The notes: a model not told the origin generated them from the sequence alone. A stretch of 64,000 nt of DNA from Sulfuricurvum sp. IAE1 (GCF_004347735.1 NZ_SLTI01000060.1:372001-436000); one strand, 5' to 3'. Shown: positions 9,481-18,138, numbered from the stretch's first letter. Program-made: numbers and translations.

Positions 9481-9887
9481 CAGGCATTCTCTTCGGTTTT
9501 GGTTTCGGAAGGTTTCGTATCTTTTGATTTCGGGGCAAAGGTGATCACTTCGGGTTCTTTAGGAGCCGAGGGCGCGGGGGCGGGAGTGTCAAGATTCAGG
9601 TCGTTTTTGACCGACGCGAGCTCGCTGCCGATTTCGGTCACGTTGGTGAGGCGTTCGAGTTCGGCGCTGGCGTCGGTGAGTTCGCGTTTATAATCGAGGG
9701 CTTTTTCTTTGATCTCGGAGAGCTTCATCTCTTCTTCAAGCGTAGCGCGCGCGGAGGAAACGGTCCCTTTCACCTGGCGGAAAAATTTTGCGATTTCGAC
9801 CATCGTCGTCGGAAGTTTGTCCGGTCCCAAAAAAAGGATCGCGATAATAATGATAAGGAAAATCTCACCAAGCCCCATTCCAAACAT
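9480..9887 (-). CDS. tatB: Sec-independent translocase protein TatB
   Basis: 135 residues: an N-terminal membrane helix (GLGEIFLIIIIAILFLGPDKLP), the amphipathic helix with the FLGPDKLP hinge, a charged coiled region (residues 40-95) and a Pro/Ala/Lys-rich tail. The length and the extended helix favour TatB over TatA; no tatA is in the window. Forms a TatBC operon with tatC, coupled by a one-base overlap. A TAAAAT at 9924-9929 (minus strand) is a possible -10. Confidence 0.92.
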   Translation of the reverse strand: MFGMGLGEIFLIIIIAILFLGPDKLPTTMVEIAKFFRQVKGTVSSARATLEEEMKLSEIKEKALDYKRELTDASAELERLTNVTEIGSELASVKNDLNLDTPAPAPSAPKEPEVITFAPKSKDTKPSETKTEENA

Positions 9888-9963
9888 GCGCTCAATCCTA
9901 ATAACTAAGGTAATAATCGGGAGATTTTATCGAAACAAAGTTTAAAACCCCTGAACGCAGTAT

Positions 9964-11025
9964 TTAAAATCCCTCGATCCGCAGTGCGATTTCGTCGGCG
10001 AGCAGGAAATCGGTATTGTACAGACGCCCGCCGCGTTCTTCGAGAAGCCCTGCGCGGAGCAGAATATCGGCCTCTTTTCTCTGCGCGGCGTTGAGTATTC
10101 CCGCATCGACGCCGATTTTGCTGCGCAGCCCCAAAAAGAGCTTTTCGCTCAAAAGGTCGCCGGGGGTGAGTTCCTCGACATGTGCGGCGAGAGGGTCGGC
10201 GATATAGGTTTGGATGTCGTTGGGGGGGTAAAAACGACGGTTTCGGAGAAAACCGACCGCCCCGCTGCCCAGGCCGATATAGGGCTTGTGCTCCCAGTAT
10301 CCCAGATTGTGGCGCGAAGGCGTGCGTCCGAAATTGGAGATTTCGTACTGTTCGAATCCACGATCGGCGATCTCTTTGAAAAGCCACCGGGTAAGGTCGA
10401 GCTCTTCGTGCGCTTTTTCGGGGGTTTTTTCGAAAGCGGTCGCTTCTTCGATAGTCAAGGCATAGAGGCTGATGTGGTCGATCGGAAGCGAAAAAGCGGT
10501 CGAGACGTCCCGCTCCAAAAGGGGGCGCGTATCTCCCGCAACGCCGTAGATCAGGTCGAGCGAGAGACGCTCGAACCCGATTTGCGCGGCATTGCGGACC
10601 GCGTTAAGCGCCTGGGCACTGTTGTGGGCGCGGCCGAGGGCTGTGAGTTTGGCGTCGTCGAAGCTTTGGACGCCGAAGCTTACGCGGTTGACCCCCACTC
10701 TTTTCATCCCCTCCAGCCATTCGGGGGTGGCGCTGTTGGGGTTGGCTTCGGAGGTGATTTCGCATCCCTCGCCCAGAAACGGTGCGATTTTTTCGAACAA
10801 AGGGACATACAGCGCGGCATCGACCGTGGAAGGGGTTCCCCCTCCGATAAAGACGGTTTCAATCGGGTTTTGCGGCGTAGTGCCGAACCGTTCGAGTTCA
10901 TGTTCGAGTTGCACGAGGAGGGCATCCATATACTTTTTGCGGAGAGAAAATTTGTCGACGTAGGAATTAAAGGCGCAATAGGAACATTTGCTGTCGCAAA
11001 AAGGGATATGTATATACAAAAGCAT
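9964..11025 (-). CDS. hemW: HemW/HemN-like radical SAM protein
   Basis: 353 residues. The radical SAM cluster is CDSKCSYC (Cys10, 14, 17), preceded by LLYIHIPF; GGGTPS, SEANPNS, VNRVSFGVQSF, SLDLIYG and YEISNFGR are HemW/HemN landmarks. At this length and without the extra N-terminal CPO residues, HemW, the heme-binding/heme-transfer relative of coproporphyrinogen dehydrogenase, is more likely than HemN. The ATG is only five bases behind a TATAAT (11036-11031, minus strand) and has no Shine-Dalgarno sequence, suggesting a leaderless transcript. Confidence 0.92.
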   Translation of the reverse strand: MLLYIHIPFCDSKCSYCAFNSYVDKFSLRKKYMDALLVQLEHELERFGTTPQNPIETVFIGGGTPSTVDAALYVPLFEKIAPFLGEGCEITSEANPNSATPEWLEGMKRVGVNRVSFGVQSFDDAKLTALGRAHNSAQALNAVRNAAQIGFERLSLDLIYGVAGDTRPLLERDVSTAFSLPIDHISLYALTIEEATAFEKTPEKAHEELDLTRWLFKEIADRGFEQYEISNFGRTPSRHNLGYWEHKPYIGLGSGAVGFLRNRRFYPPNDIQTYIADPLAAHVEELTPGDLLSEKLFLGLRSKIGVDAGILNAAQRKEADILLRAGLLEERGGRLYNTDFLLADEIALRIEGF

Positions 11026-11030
11026 GGGGA

Positions 11031-11036
11031 ATTATA
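11031..11036 (-). promoter_or_regulatory. -10 element of hemW (probably leaderless)
   Basis: TATAAT on the minus strand, five bases before the hemW ATG at 11025. With the usual 6-7 base distance from -10 to the start point, transcription would begin at or next to the A of the start codon. Confidence 0.55.
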
Positions 11037-11057
11037 CTTATTTAATGGCGAATAGTT

Positions 11058-11063
11058 TACAAT
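11058..11063 (+). promoter_or_regulatory. -10 element of the rppH-lysC-hobA-holB-folP operon
   Basis: TACAAT ahead of rppH, divergent from the hemW promoter 20 bases away. Five tightly overlapping genes follow with no internal gap of note until 15062. Confidence 0.55.
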
Positions 11064-11092
11064 ATCCCCTCAAAAAAATGTAAAGATGGTGA

Positions 11093-11563
11093 ATGACACA
11101 CAATTTGTTCTACCGGCCGAACGTGGCGGCGATTATCGTTTCGAGTGAGTATCCCGAAACGAAACAGATTTTTATCGCCGAGCGCACCGATTTGGAAGGG
11201 GTATGGCAGTTTCCGCAAGGGGGGATCGACGAGGGTGAATCGAGCGAAGAAGCCCTTTTCCGCGAGCTCAAAGAGGAAATCGGGACGAAAAAAGTTGAGA
11301 TTATAGCCGAGTACCCCGATTGGATCGCGTATGACTTCCCGCCGCACATCGCCGCCAAAATGGCGCCGTACGCGGGGCAGAAACAGCGCTATTACCTGGT
11401 GAGGCTGAAACCGGGTGCCAAGATCGATCTGGATACCAAGCATCCCGAGTTCAAACGCTACCGTTTCGTCGGGGTGGATGAACTGTTCGACCACATCGCC
11501 CATTTCAAAAAAGCGGTCTATGAACAAGTGATTTCCCATTTTAGAGCCAAGGGGTACCTGTAA
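11093..11563 (+). CDS. rppH: RNA pyrophosphohydrolase (Nudix)
   Basis: 156 residues. The Nudix box is complete: [20 protein letters not shown] followed by IG, preceded by VWQFPQ. Removes pyrophosphate from the 5' end of transcripts, or hydrolyses dinucleoside polyphosphates, starting RNA decay. First gene of the rppH-lysC-hobA-holB-folP operon, the same order as HP1228-HP1232 of H. pylori. Weak ribosome binding site (GGTG) directly before the ATG. The stop overlaps the lysC start (TAATG). Confidence 0.95.
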   Translation: MTHNLFYRPNVAAIIVSSEYPETKQIFIAERTDLEGVWQFPQGGIDEGESSEEALFRELKEEIGTKKVEIIAEYPDWIAYDFPPHIAAKMAPYAGQKQRYYLVRLKPGAKIDLDTKHPEFKRYRFVGVDELFDHIAHFKKAVYEQVISHFRAKGYL

Positions 11564-12774
11564 TGCTAATCGTACAAAAATTCGGCGGAACCAGCGTCGG
11601 GGATCTGGAACGGATCCAAAACGTCGCGAACCGGGTTTCTGAAACCCTCAAGGAAGGGCACAAAGTCGTTGTCGTCGTTTCGGCGATGAGCGGCGAAACC
11701 AATAAACTGATCGCGTATGCCGAACACTATACCGACTCTCCCGAACGCCGCGAAGTCGACATGCTCCTTAGCTCCGGCGAGCGGGTCACCGCAGCGCTCC
11801 TTTCGATTGCCCTGAATGCGATGGGGCATAAAGCGGTATCGATGAGCGGCCGTAAAGCGGGGATTGTGACCGATGCCGTCCATACGAAAGCGCGGATCGA
11901 AATGATCGATCCTTCCTCCATGCATGCGGAGCTCGCAGACGGCAAAGTCGTCGTCGTTGCCGGTTTCCAGGGGGTTACCGAAGAGGGCAACGTCACAACG
12001 CTCGGACGCGGGGGATCGGATCTCTCGGCCGTCGCGATTGCCGGTGCGCTCGAAGCGGATCTGTGCGAAATCTATACTGATGTCGACGGCATCTACACCA
12101 CCGACCCGCGGATCGAGCCCAAAGCGCGCAAAATGGATAAAATCAGCTACGACGAGATGCTCGAACTGGCATCCCTTGGGGCCAAGGTGCTCCAGAACCG
12201 CTCCGTAGAGCTGGCCAAAAAACTCAACGTCAATCTTGTTACCCGTTCCAGCTTCAGCAATGCGGAAGGGACATTAATCACAAAGGAAGAGAACATTATG
12301 GAAAAACCACTTGTCAGCGGTATCGCACTCGATAAAAACCAGGCGCGCGTTTCACTCGGCGGTGTCATCGACCGTCCCGGCATCGCATCGGATATCTTCA
12401 CCCGCCTCGCCGACAACAGCGTCAACATCGACATGATTATCCAAACCCTCGGCCATGATGGTAAAACCAACCTCGATTTCACCGTTCCCAAAACGGAACT
12501 GCTGGATGCGAAAAAAGTGGTCGAAACGTTTATCGCGGAGGGTGAAATTACGGAAGCGAGCTACGATGAGCGGATCTGCAAGGTCTCGATCGTCGGCGTC
12601 GGTATGAAATCGCACACCGGTGTCGCGGCCAAAGCGTTCCAGACGATGGCTTCGGAGAACATCAACATCATGATGATCTCGACTTCTGAAATCAAGGTTT
12701 CGATGGTGATCGACGAGAAATACGCGGAGCTTGCCGTGCGCTCGCTGCACAGCGCTTATTCACTGGATCAGTAA
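11563..12774 (+). CDS. lysC: aspartate kinase
   Basis: Phosphorylates aspartate, the first step toward lysine, diaminopimelate, threonine and methionine. 403 residues: catalytic domain from LIVQKFGGTSVGD through GRGGSDLSAVAIAGALEADLCEIYTDVDG, then two ACT regulatory domains (residues about 262-403, with GIASDIFTRLADNSVNIDMI and GVAAKAFQTMASENINIMMISTSE). The beginning of the ACT half coincides with an in-frame ATG at 12298 that has a strong purine-rich site, as in alpha/beta aspartokinases made from overlapping reading frames. Feedback control by lysine and/or threonine is expected from the ACT domains. Confidence 0.97.
   Translation: MLIVQKFGGTSVGDLERIQNVANRVSETLKEGHKVVVVVSAMSGETNKLIAYAEHYTDSPERREVDMLLSSGERVTAALLSIALNAMGHKAVSMSGRKAGIVTDAVHTKARIEMIDPSSMHAELADGKVVVVAGFQGVTEEGNVTTLGRGGSDLSAVAIAGALEADLCEIYTDVDGIYTTDPRIEPKARKMDKISYDEMLELASLGAKVLQNRSVELAKKLNVNLVTRSSFSNAEGTLITKEENIMEKPLVSGIALDKNQARVSLGGVIDRPGIASDIFTRLADNSVNIDMIIQTLGHDGKTNLDFTVPKTELLDAKKVVETFIAEGEITEASYDERICKVSIVGVGMKSHTGVAAKAFQTMASENINIMMISTSEIKVSMVIDEKYAELAVRSLHSAYSLDQ
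12284..12300 (+). promoter_or_regulatory. internal ribosome binding site and in-frame ATG for an aspartokinase beta subunit
   Basis: AAGGAAGAG lies 6 bases before an ATG at 12298 that is in frame with lysC (codon 246, MEKPLVSGIALD). Translation from here would give a 158-residue protein consisting of the two ACT domains only, matching the beta subunit of Bacillus and Corynebacterium type aspartokinases. Inference from sequence and analogy. Confidence 0.5.
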
Positions 12775-13323
12775 GTGCGCCGTTTCGATCAATGGACATT
12801 GGATTCGATCCGCTCCGAAGGGGCGGCGATGAGCTGGTTCGAAGAACAGCGGTTTGAGTGGACCCCGGCGGTTGCCAATGCCCTGGAGCAGGTGATGGAG
12901 GGGAAAAGCATCGTCCTCATCACCGATCACGATCGAAAATGGTTCGCCCACTACATCACGTCGTCGCTCAACAAACGTCTTCAGGACCGTCCGATGATCC
13001 CGATCGTCTGCATCGACGCGCTATTCCCCCATTACGATCACATCAGCGGCGGCGAAGCGATCGATACGCTCACCGATATGCTCGACATTACCTTCAAAGG
13101 GGAATATTTCTTCTGGTACGTCGGAAGGGGAGACGAGCGACGGGCCGATATCGCCAAGCGTAATGCCAGCAGTCTGCTGTGGATCATGGACGAGAGTTTT
13201 CAAAACGCGGTGCGGCTGAGGTCGTTCGATCCGCTGATCGACATCAAACTGCTGCAGCTCTATCGTCTGTTCGATAAAACGCTCGGCGCGATGCTGTTCG
13301 GGGAGATTGATGTTCGCGAGTGA
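12775..13323 (+). CDS. hobA: HobA-like DnaA-binding initiation protein
   Basis: 182 residues, GTG start directly behind the lysC stop. The N-terminus RRFDQWTLDSIRSEGAAMSWFEEQRFEW, the position between lysC and holB, and the flavodoxin-like fold pattern (SIVLITDHDRKWFAHYI, PMIPIVCIDA, GEYFFWYVGRG) fit HobA (HP1230), a Campylobacterota-specific structural relative of DiaA that tetramerises and organises DnaA at oriC. The identification relies on gene order plus residue pattern. Its 3' end overlaps holB by 14 bases. Confidence 0.85.
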   Translation: MRRFDQWTLDSIRSEGAAMSWFEEQRFEWTPAVANALEQVMEGKSIVLITDHDRKWFAHYITSSLNKRLQDRPMIPIVCIDALFPHYDHISGGEAIDTLTDMLDITFKGEYFFWYVGRGDERRADIAKRNASSLLWIMDESFQNAVRLRSFDPLIDIKLLQLYRLFDKTLGAMLFGEIDVRE

Positions 13324-13933
13324 TCGGGGAGGTATTATCATCACCGAACGCCTCGAGGAGAGGTGCACGCAGATCGAAGAGTCGCTGCGCCCCTTGCGGT
13401 GCGTCACGTTTTTGCGCGACGATTTTAAAATCGAAGACGCCAAGGAAGCGATCGCCGAAGCCTATAAAAGCGAATCGCAAACCAAAACCCTGATTCTCGG
13501 AGCCAAAAGTTTTACGGTTCCGGCGCAGAACGCCCTGCTCAAAATTCTCGAAGAACCCCCGAGAAACATCGTTTTCATCCTTCTCGCACCCAATAAAAGT
13601 ACCTTTTTACCTACGGTTCGTTCACGGTTGAGTCTGAGCGTCGAGCGGGAAGGGCGCGTATACGAGCCGTTGGACGTCGAACTCGCGAATCTCGACCTTG
13701 CGGCGATGTTCGCGTTTGTCAAAGAGAACGACCGGCTTAAAAAACACGAAGCCAAAGGGTTGATCGAGCGGTTGGCGCATCAGGCGGTACACGTCGAAAA
13801 ACTGAACCTTTCGGCATCGCAGCTCGAGGGATTCGAAAAAGCGATTCGCCTCATCGAGCTCAATGCCCGTTTCCAGAGCGTACTGGTGATGGTACTGATG
13901 AATTTTCTCAAAGAGGTGAAACGTGTACGTTGA
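13310..13933 (+). CDS. holB: DNA polymerase III delta' subunit (HolB-like)
   Basis: 207 residues, much shorter than E. coli delta' (334) but normal for this lineage. The central KTLILGAKSFTVPAQNALLKILEEPPRNIVFILLAP segment is the RFC-like core with the invariant NALLKxLEEPP. The classical Walker A and the Zn-finger are absent, as expected for delta'. Clamp-loader component at the replication fork. Start is the ATG at 13310 inside the end of hobA; a TTG three bases earlier is in frame. Overlaps folP by 11 bases. Confidence 0.88.
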   Translation: MFASDRGGIIITERLEERCTQIEESLRPLRCVTFLRDDFKIEDAKEAIAEAYKSESQTKTLILGAKSFTVPAQNALLKILEEPPRNIVFILLAPNKSTFLPTVRSRLSLSVEREGRVYEPLDVELANLDLAAMFAFVKENDRLKKHEAKGLIERLAHQAVHVEKLNLSASQLEGFEKAIRLIELNARFQSVLVMVLMNFLKEVKRVR

Positions 13934-15062
13934 GAGACTTTCGGACACGGTCGACCTTCGCCGGGAACTGGTCCGTTTGGGGGTTGATGGTGGAGGGATC
14001 GGCATCCTTGCCGATAAAGGTACCTCTCATGTGATCAAAATTTCGGGCCTGCACGTCGGTGCCGCCAATATCCTCAAACAAGACGCCCTTAGCGTCGGTG
14101 CCGATCTGGCCGTCCCCAGGGGAACGGTCACCGCGTCCGTCCCCCGTGTCGACGCCCTGCTGATAGCGACCGAACGGCAGCTCGCCGCATTGATCCAAAA
14201 AGAAAAAGCCCAACCATTCGGGCTCAAACAGCTTTCGACGGAACTTTCGGGCTTTTTGAAACTCCCGTTTCGCCCCGAAGTTCAGGTCATGGGAATTGTC
14301 AACGCGAACGACGACAGCTTCCACCGGGAGAGCCGGTTTCAGGGTGAAGCCGCACTGCAGAGGATCGAGACGATGATCGAAGAGGGCGCCGCCATTATCG
14401 ATCTGGGAGGCGTTTCGAGCCGTCCGGGCAGCGAAAGTGTCAGCCCCGAGGAGGAACTTTCCCGCCTTTCGCCCGTGATCGATCTGTTGTACCGTGAAAA
14501 AATCTACGACAAAGTGCGGCTGAGCCTGGACAGTTACGAGCCCTCGGTGATCGCCTACGCACTCGAGCGCGGTTTTTCGATCGTCAATGACATCACGGGG
14601 CTCTCCAATGACGAAGTAGCACGGCTGTGCGGCATATACGGTGCCACCGCGGTCGTTATGCACATGCAAGGAGACCCCAAAACGATGCAGGAGAACCCGA
14701 CGTACGAATCGGTCGTTCACGAGGTCGAACTTTTTTTCCGCGAACGGATCGAAAAAGCCGAACGTTTCGGCATCGCCGACGTTATTCTCGATACGGGGAT
14801 CGGATTTGGCAAACGGCTTGAAGACAATCTTGCCCTCATTACCCATCAAAAACATTTTTTGCGGCTGGGAAAACCGTTGCTTGTCGGGGCCAGCCGCAAA
14901 TCGCTGATCAACGCCATTGCCCCTTCGGGAGTGTCCGAGCGTCTTCCGGGGACGCTCGCCGTCCATCTCAAGGCTATCGAAGAGGGAGCTACGGTTCTTC
15001 GGGTCCATGATGTGAAGGAACACGTTCAGGCGATTGCAGTCTGGGAAGCGTTGAGAGGATAG
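13923..15062 (+). CDS. folP: dihydropteroate synthase with N-terminal extension
   Basis: Condenses DHPPP with p-aminobenzoate in folate synthesis; sulfonamide target. 379 residues. The first about 120 residues form an extension typical of Campylobacterota FolP; the TIM barrel then begins VQVMGIVNANDDSFHRESRF (usually NxTPDSF, here NANDDSF) and contains IIDLGGVSSRPGSESV, IVNDITGL, VVMHMQGDPKTMQ, ILDTGIGFGKRLEDN and GASRKSLI. GTG start at 13923, overlapping holB. Last gene of the rppH operon before the antiporter, from which it is separated by 3 bases. Confidence 0.95.
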   Translation: MYVERLSDTVDLRRELVRLGVDGGGIGILADKGTSHVIKISGLHVGAANILKQDALSVGADLAVPRGTVTASVPRVDALLIATERQLAALIQKEKAQPFGLKQLSTELSGFLKLPFRPEVQVMGIVNANDDSFHRESRFQGEAALQRIETMIEEGAAIIDLGGVSSRPGSESVSPEEELSRLSPVIDLLYREKIYDKVRLSLDSYEPSVIAYALERGFSIVNDITGLSNDEVARLCGIYGATAVVMHMQGDPKTMQENPTYESVVHEVELFFRERIEKAERFGIADVILDTGIGFGKRLEDNLALITHQKHFLRLGKPLLVGASRKSLINAIAPSGVSERLPGTLAVHLKAIEEGATVLRVHDVKEHVQAIAVWEALRG

Positions 15063-15065
15063 ATC

Positions 15066-16223
15066 ATGAGTAACAGTGCGGTCATCATCACCCTTTCGCT
15101 ACTGGTGCTTCTCTCGCCGTTTCTGTCGCGCGTCACCCGTATCCCCGTCGTCGTCGTCGAGATACTGTTGGGGAGTATGGCCGCTTATTTCGGCTTTCTC
15201 GTCGAAAATGAACTCTTCAAAATCATCGCCAAAGTCGGGTTTTTGTACCTGATGTTTCTGGCGGGGATGGAGGTTAACCTCAAAGCGTTCGGCTTCGAGA
15301 AAAAATCGCTTCTTCGCCGCACGGTTGTTTATTTCGTGATGCTTTACGCCTGTTCTCTGGCGCTTTTTTTGTATTTCGATCTCAGCTCTGTTTATCTGGT
15401 CGCGTTCCCCATCTTTTCCCTGGGGATGCTGATGGCACTGGTGAAAGAATACGGCAAAAACGAACCGTGGCTGGCACTGGCGCTTAACATCGGGATCATC
15501 GGCGAACTCGTCAGCATCATGGCGCTGACGATTCTTAGCGGAGGGTTGGAATACGGATACAACCGTGAATTCGCCTTTACACTGGGAGGGCTTTTCCTTT
15601 TCCTCATTGCGTTCGTGCTGCTGTTCAAGGGGATCCGTATCCTGTTCTGGTGGTATCCGGGGCTCAAGACCCTTATCATGCCCCACGAAGACGGTAAAGA
15701 CCAGGACGTCCGCTTTTCGATGGCGCTGATGTTCATCATGGTCGCGGTGATGCTCTACCTTAAAATCGACGTCGTACTGGGCGCATTTTTGGCGGGCGTT
15801 TTCATTGCCACCTATTTCAAGCACAAAACCGAACTGCCTGAAAAACTCTCTTCTTTCGGATTCGGGTTCTTGGTGCCGATCTTTTTCATTCACGTCGGTT
15901 CGACGCTCGCGCTGGATGCGTTTACCGATCCGAAAATCCTGCAGTTAGCCCTTGCGATCGCCGGGGCGATCATCGGGGTGCGGCTACTCAGTTCGTTTGT
16001 CGCCTACGGCGGCTATCTCGGGTTTCGCAATACGGTCCTTTTTTCCCTCAGCGACTCGATGCCGCTGACGTTTACGGTGGCGATCGCAACCCTGGGATAC
16101 GGCGCGGGGGCCATCACCCACGATGAATATTATGCGTTTATCGTGGCGAGTATGGGGAGCGGAATTTTCTTAATGATCGCTATTAAAATCATTTATTCAT
16201 TTTTTCGCCGATATAGACCATAA
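15066..16223 (+). CDS. CPA2-family cation:proton antiporter
   Basis: 385 residues, almost entirely membrane-embedded (about 12 segments). LLGSMAAYFGFL, GFLYLMFLAGMEVNLKAF, ALALNIGIIGELVSIMALTI, DVVLGAFLAGVFIATYF and FFIHVGSTL resemble the Na+/H+ exchanger core of KefB/NapA-like CPA2 proteins. There is no C-terminal RCK/TrkA-N domain, so it is a transport core only. Ion specificity (Na+ or K+) cannot be read from sequence. Three bases after folP, so probably co-transcribed with the rppH operon. Confidence 0.85.
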   Translation: MSNSAVIITLSLLVLLSPFLSRVTRIPVVVVEILLGSMAAYFGFLVENELFKIIAKVGFLYLMFLAGMEVNLKAFGFEKKSLLRRTVVYFVMLYACSLALFLYFDLSSVYLVAFPIFSLGMLMALVKEYGKNEPWLALALNIGIIGELVSIMALTILSGGLEYGYNREFAFTLGGLFLFLIAFVLLFKGIRILFWWYPGLKTLIMPHEDGKDQDVRFSMALMFIMVAVMLYLKIDVVLGAFLAGVFIATYFKHKTELPEKLSSFGFGFLVPIFFIHVGSTLALDAFTDPKILQLALAIAGAIIGVRLLSSFVAYGGYLGFRNTVLFSLSDSMPLTFTVAIATLGYGAGAITHDEYYAFIVASMGSGIFLMIAIKIIYSFFRRYRP

Positions 16224-16244
16224 CTATTTAAAAGTTTTTATGGG

Positions 16245-16250
16245 TACAAT
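16245..16250 (+). promoter_or_regulatory. -10 element of motAB
   Basis: TACAAT with an AT-rich run upstream (16220-16240), about 55 bases before the motA ATG. I see no sigma-28 consensus; housekeeping-type expression is suggested. Confidence 0.5.
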
Positions 16251-16305
16251 TATCGGAAGAATAATGATCTTGATGCGTGCGATTAGATAAAAGCGAGGGT
16301 GTTGA

Positions 16306-17079
16306 ATGGATTTAACGGTTGTCTTGGGAATATTGCTGGCGATTACGTCTCTTTCGGTAGGAGACATACTGGAGGGGGGAAATCCCGCCCATCTCATTCA
16401 CATTTCGTCGTTGCTGATTATCTTCCCGACGGCGATGTTTGCCGCGATGGTTGCGACTGATGGCCCTTACGTCAAGGGGGCGTTCAAAAATCTCGGTCCT
16501 ATTGTTTTTAAAAAATCGACCGTCAATCTCGAAGAACGGATCAAAGAGATCATCGGTCTGGCAGTCATGGCACGGCGTGACGGGCTGCTGTCGCTGGAGC
16601 AGAAAGTCGCCAACCTCGACAACGAGTTTTTAAAGCAGGGGCTGGGAATGGCGGTTGACGGCAACGAAGTCGACACGATCGCCGAAGCACTTGAACTGGT
16701 GATCGAGGAGACCGAGGAATATTACCACGGGTGTGCCCATTACTGGATTCTCGCGGGGGAAACCTCTCCGGTTATGGGGCTTGTCGGGGCCGTTATGGGG
16801 CTTATTCTCGCGCTGCAGAAACTCGACGATCCCGCCGCAATGGCTGCGGGTATCGCGGGGGCGTTTACCGCGACCGTTACGGGTATTTTCTCGGCATACG
16901 TCCTTTTGGGGCCGTTCGGCCAAAAAATGAAGGCCAAATCGCACCATATCGTCAAAGAACAGAAGATGATGCTCGAAGGGATCATCGGTATCGTCCACGG
17001 CGACAATCCCCGTACCCTTGAAGCCAAGCTGCTCAATTTCCTCTCGCCCGCAGAAGAAAAACACAGCCAATTTAACTAA
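16306..17079 (+). CDS. motA: flagellar motor stator protein MotA
   Basis: Forms with MotB the proton (or sodium) channel that drives the flagellum. 257 residues, four membrane segments, the last two being HYWILAGETSPVMGLVGAVMG and GIAGAFTATVTGIFSAYVLLGPFGQKM. The cytoplasmic loop contains the charged torque-generating region (ARRDGLLSLEQ...). GAGGGTG precedes the ATG. Co-transcribed with motB (11-base gap). Confidence 0.96.
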   Translation: MDLTVVLGILLAITSLSVGDILEGGNPAHLIHISSLLIIFPTAMFAAMVATDGPYVKGAFKNLGPIVFKKSTVNLEERIKEIIGLAVMARRDGLLSLEQKVANLDNEFLKQGLGMAVDGNEVDTIAEALELVIEETEEYYHGCAHYWILAGETSPVMGLVGAVMGLILALQKLDDPAAMAAGIAGAFTATVTGIFSAYVLLGPFGQKMKAKSHHIVKEQKMMLEGIIGIVHGDNPRTLEAKLLNFLSPAEEKHSQFN

Positions 17080-17090
17080 CGGACGGGAGC

Positions 17091-17933
17091 ATGGGCAAAA
17101 AGAAATGTAAAAAATGTCCCGAGTGTCCCGCAGGGGAAAAATGGGCCGTTCCGACGGCCGACTTTTTCAGCCTTCTGCTGGCGCTCTTTATCGCACTTTA
17201 TGCCCTTTCGTCCGTCAATAAGGAAAAAGTACAGGCCGTTAAAGAAGAGTTTGTCAAAATTTACGACTACGCACCGGTTCCCGAGGCGATCAACCCGGTC
17301 GTCAACATGGTAAGCGAGGCCGATACCAAAACCGAGTCTTCGGGGCAGTCGAGCGGCGATATGCCCGTATCCGACGGTGGAGCGGTACTGGAGGGGACCC
17401 CGCCGATCGATCAGGAGACGATGGAAGCGATCGCCAACCTGCAACAGGAACTGCAAAAGGCGTCGATGGGGGAAGGAGCCCTGGATCAGGCAATGGACGG
17501 CGTCCTTCTGAAGCTTCCCGCTACCGTTCCCTTCCGGGGATCGAGCACAACGATCGACAATGAAGAGATGAGACTCTTTATCAAACGGATCGCGGATTTG
17601 CTGAACATGTTCCCTCCAACCGTTCATATTTCGGTGCGGGGCTATACCGATGATCTTCCGGTTCCCAGAGGGACGAATCATCGGGATAATCTCGAACTTT
17701 CCAGCCGGCGGGCCGAGTCGGTCGTTCGTGTTCTGATCGAAAACGGCGTCGCCGCCGAACGTCTTTCGGCTGCCGGATTCGGCTCTGCCCATCCCATCGC
17801 TCCCAACACCAGCGAAGCCAACCGGGCGAAAAACCGCCGGGTGGAACTTTACATGTTCATTTCGAACGAAACTCCGGTCGATACGGCCAAGCAGCAAAGT
17901 ATTCTCGACGCCTTGGGCAAACTCCAGAAATAA
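17091..17933 (+). CDS. motB: flagellar motor stator protein MotB
   Basis: 280 residues. A Cys-rich cytoplasmic N-terminus (KKCKKCPECPAGEKW) precedes the single membrane helix with the ion-binding aspartate in VPTADFFSLLLALFIALYALS. After a plug/linker region comes an OmpA-like peptidoglycan-binding domain (VHISVRGYTDD, NLELSSRRAESVVRVLI, ERLSAAGFGSAHPIAPN, NRAKNRRVELYM). The four cysteines in the N-terminal tail (KKCKKCPECP) are a noticeable feature, perhaps a metal site; inference only. Followed by a strong terminator. Confidence 0.96.
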   Translation: MGKKKCKKCPECPAGEKWAVPTADFFSLLLALFIALYALSSVNKEKVQAVKEEFVKIYDYAPVPEAINPVVNMVSEADTKTESSGQSSGDMPVSDGGAVLEGTPPIDQETMEAIANLQQELQKASMGEGALDQAMDGVLLKLPATVPFRGSSTTIDNEEMRLFIKRIADLLNMFPPTVHISVRGYTDDLPVPRGTNHRDNLELSSRRAESVVRVLIENGVAAERLSAAGFGSAHPIAPNTSEANRAKNRRVELYMFISNETPVDTAKQQSILDALGKLQK

Positions 17934-17950
17934 TTCCGTTCCCTTCGGAG

Positions 17951-17978
17951 AACGGAGGCAATTGCTTCCGTTCTTTTT
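17951..17978 (+). terminator. rho-independent terminator of motAB
   Basis: AACGGAGGC-AATT-GCTTCCGTT forms a nine-base stem (one G-U pair) with a four-base loop, followed by CTTTTT. It begins 17 bases after the motB stop codon. Confidence 0.85.
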
Positions 17979-18096
17979 CCTCCGTGTATTCAGCCGTTGT
18001 CTTGCTTGATGCTCTCTACCGTTATTCACAATGAGTTGTTTTCGCGGCCGCAATGCCAGATACGATTCGAGTCATACAAGGATAAGACTAGGTAGG

Positions 18097-18138
18097 ATTG
18101 AAAAAGAAAAAAGGGTTCGTCCGGCTTAGTAGCCGAAC
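18097..18138 (-). terminator. rho-independent terminator of pit
   Basis: On the minus strand GTTCGGCT-ACTA-AGCCGGAC (8-base stem with one G-U) overlaps the stop codon of the phosphate transporter gene and is followed by a pyrimidine run containing TTTTTT and TTTTT. Confidence 0.75.

Noticed and set aside
18022-18030. TTATTCACA, a DnaA-box match, between motB and pit
   Set aside because: Only a single copy in a short gap; one such match is expected by chance in a window of this size, and no cluster, DUE or dnaA gene is nearby.
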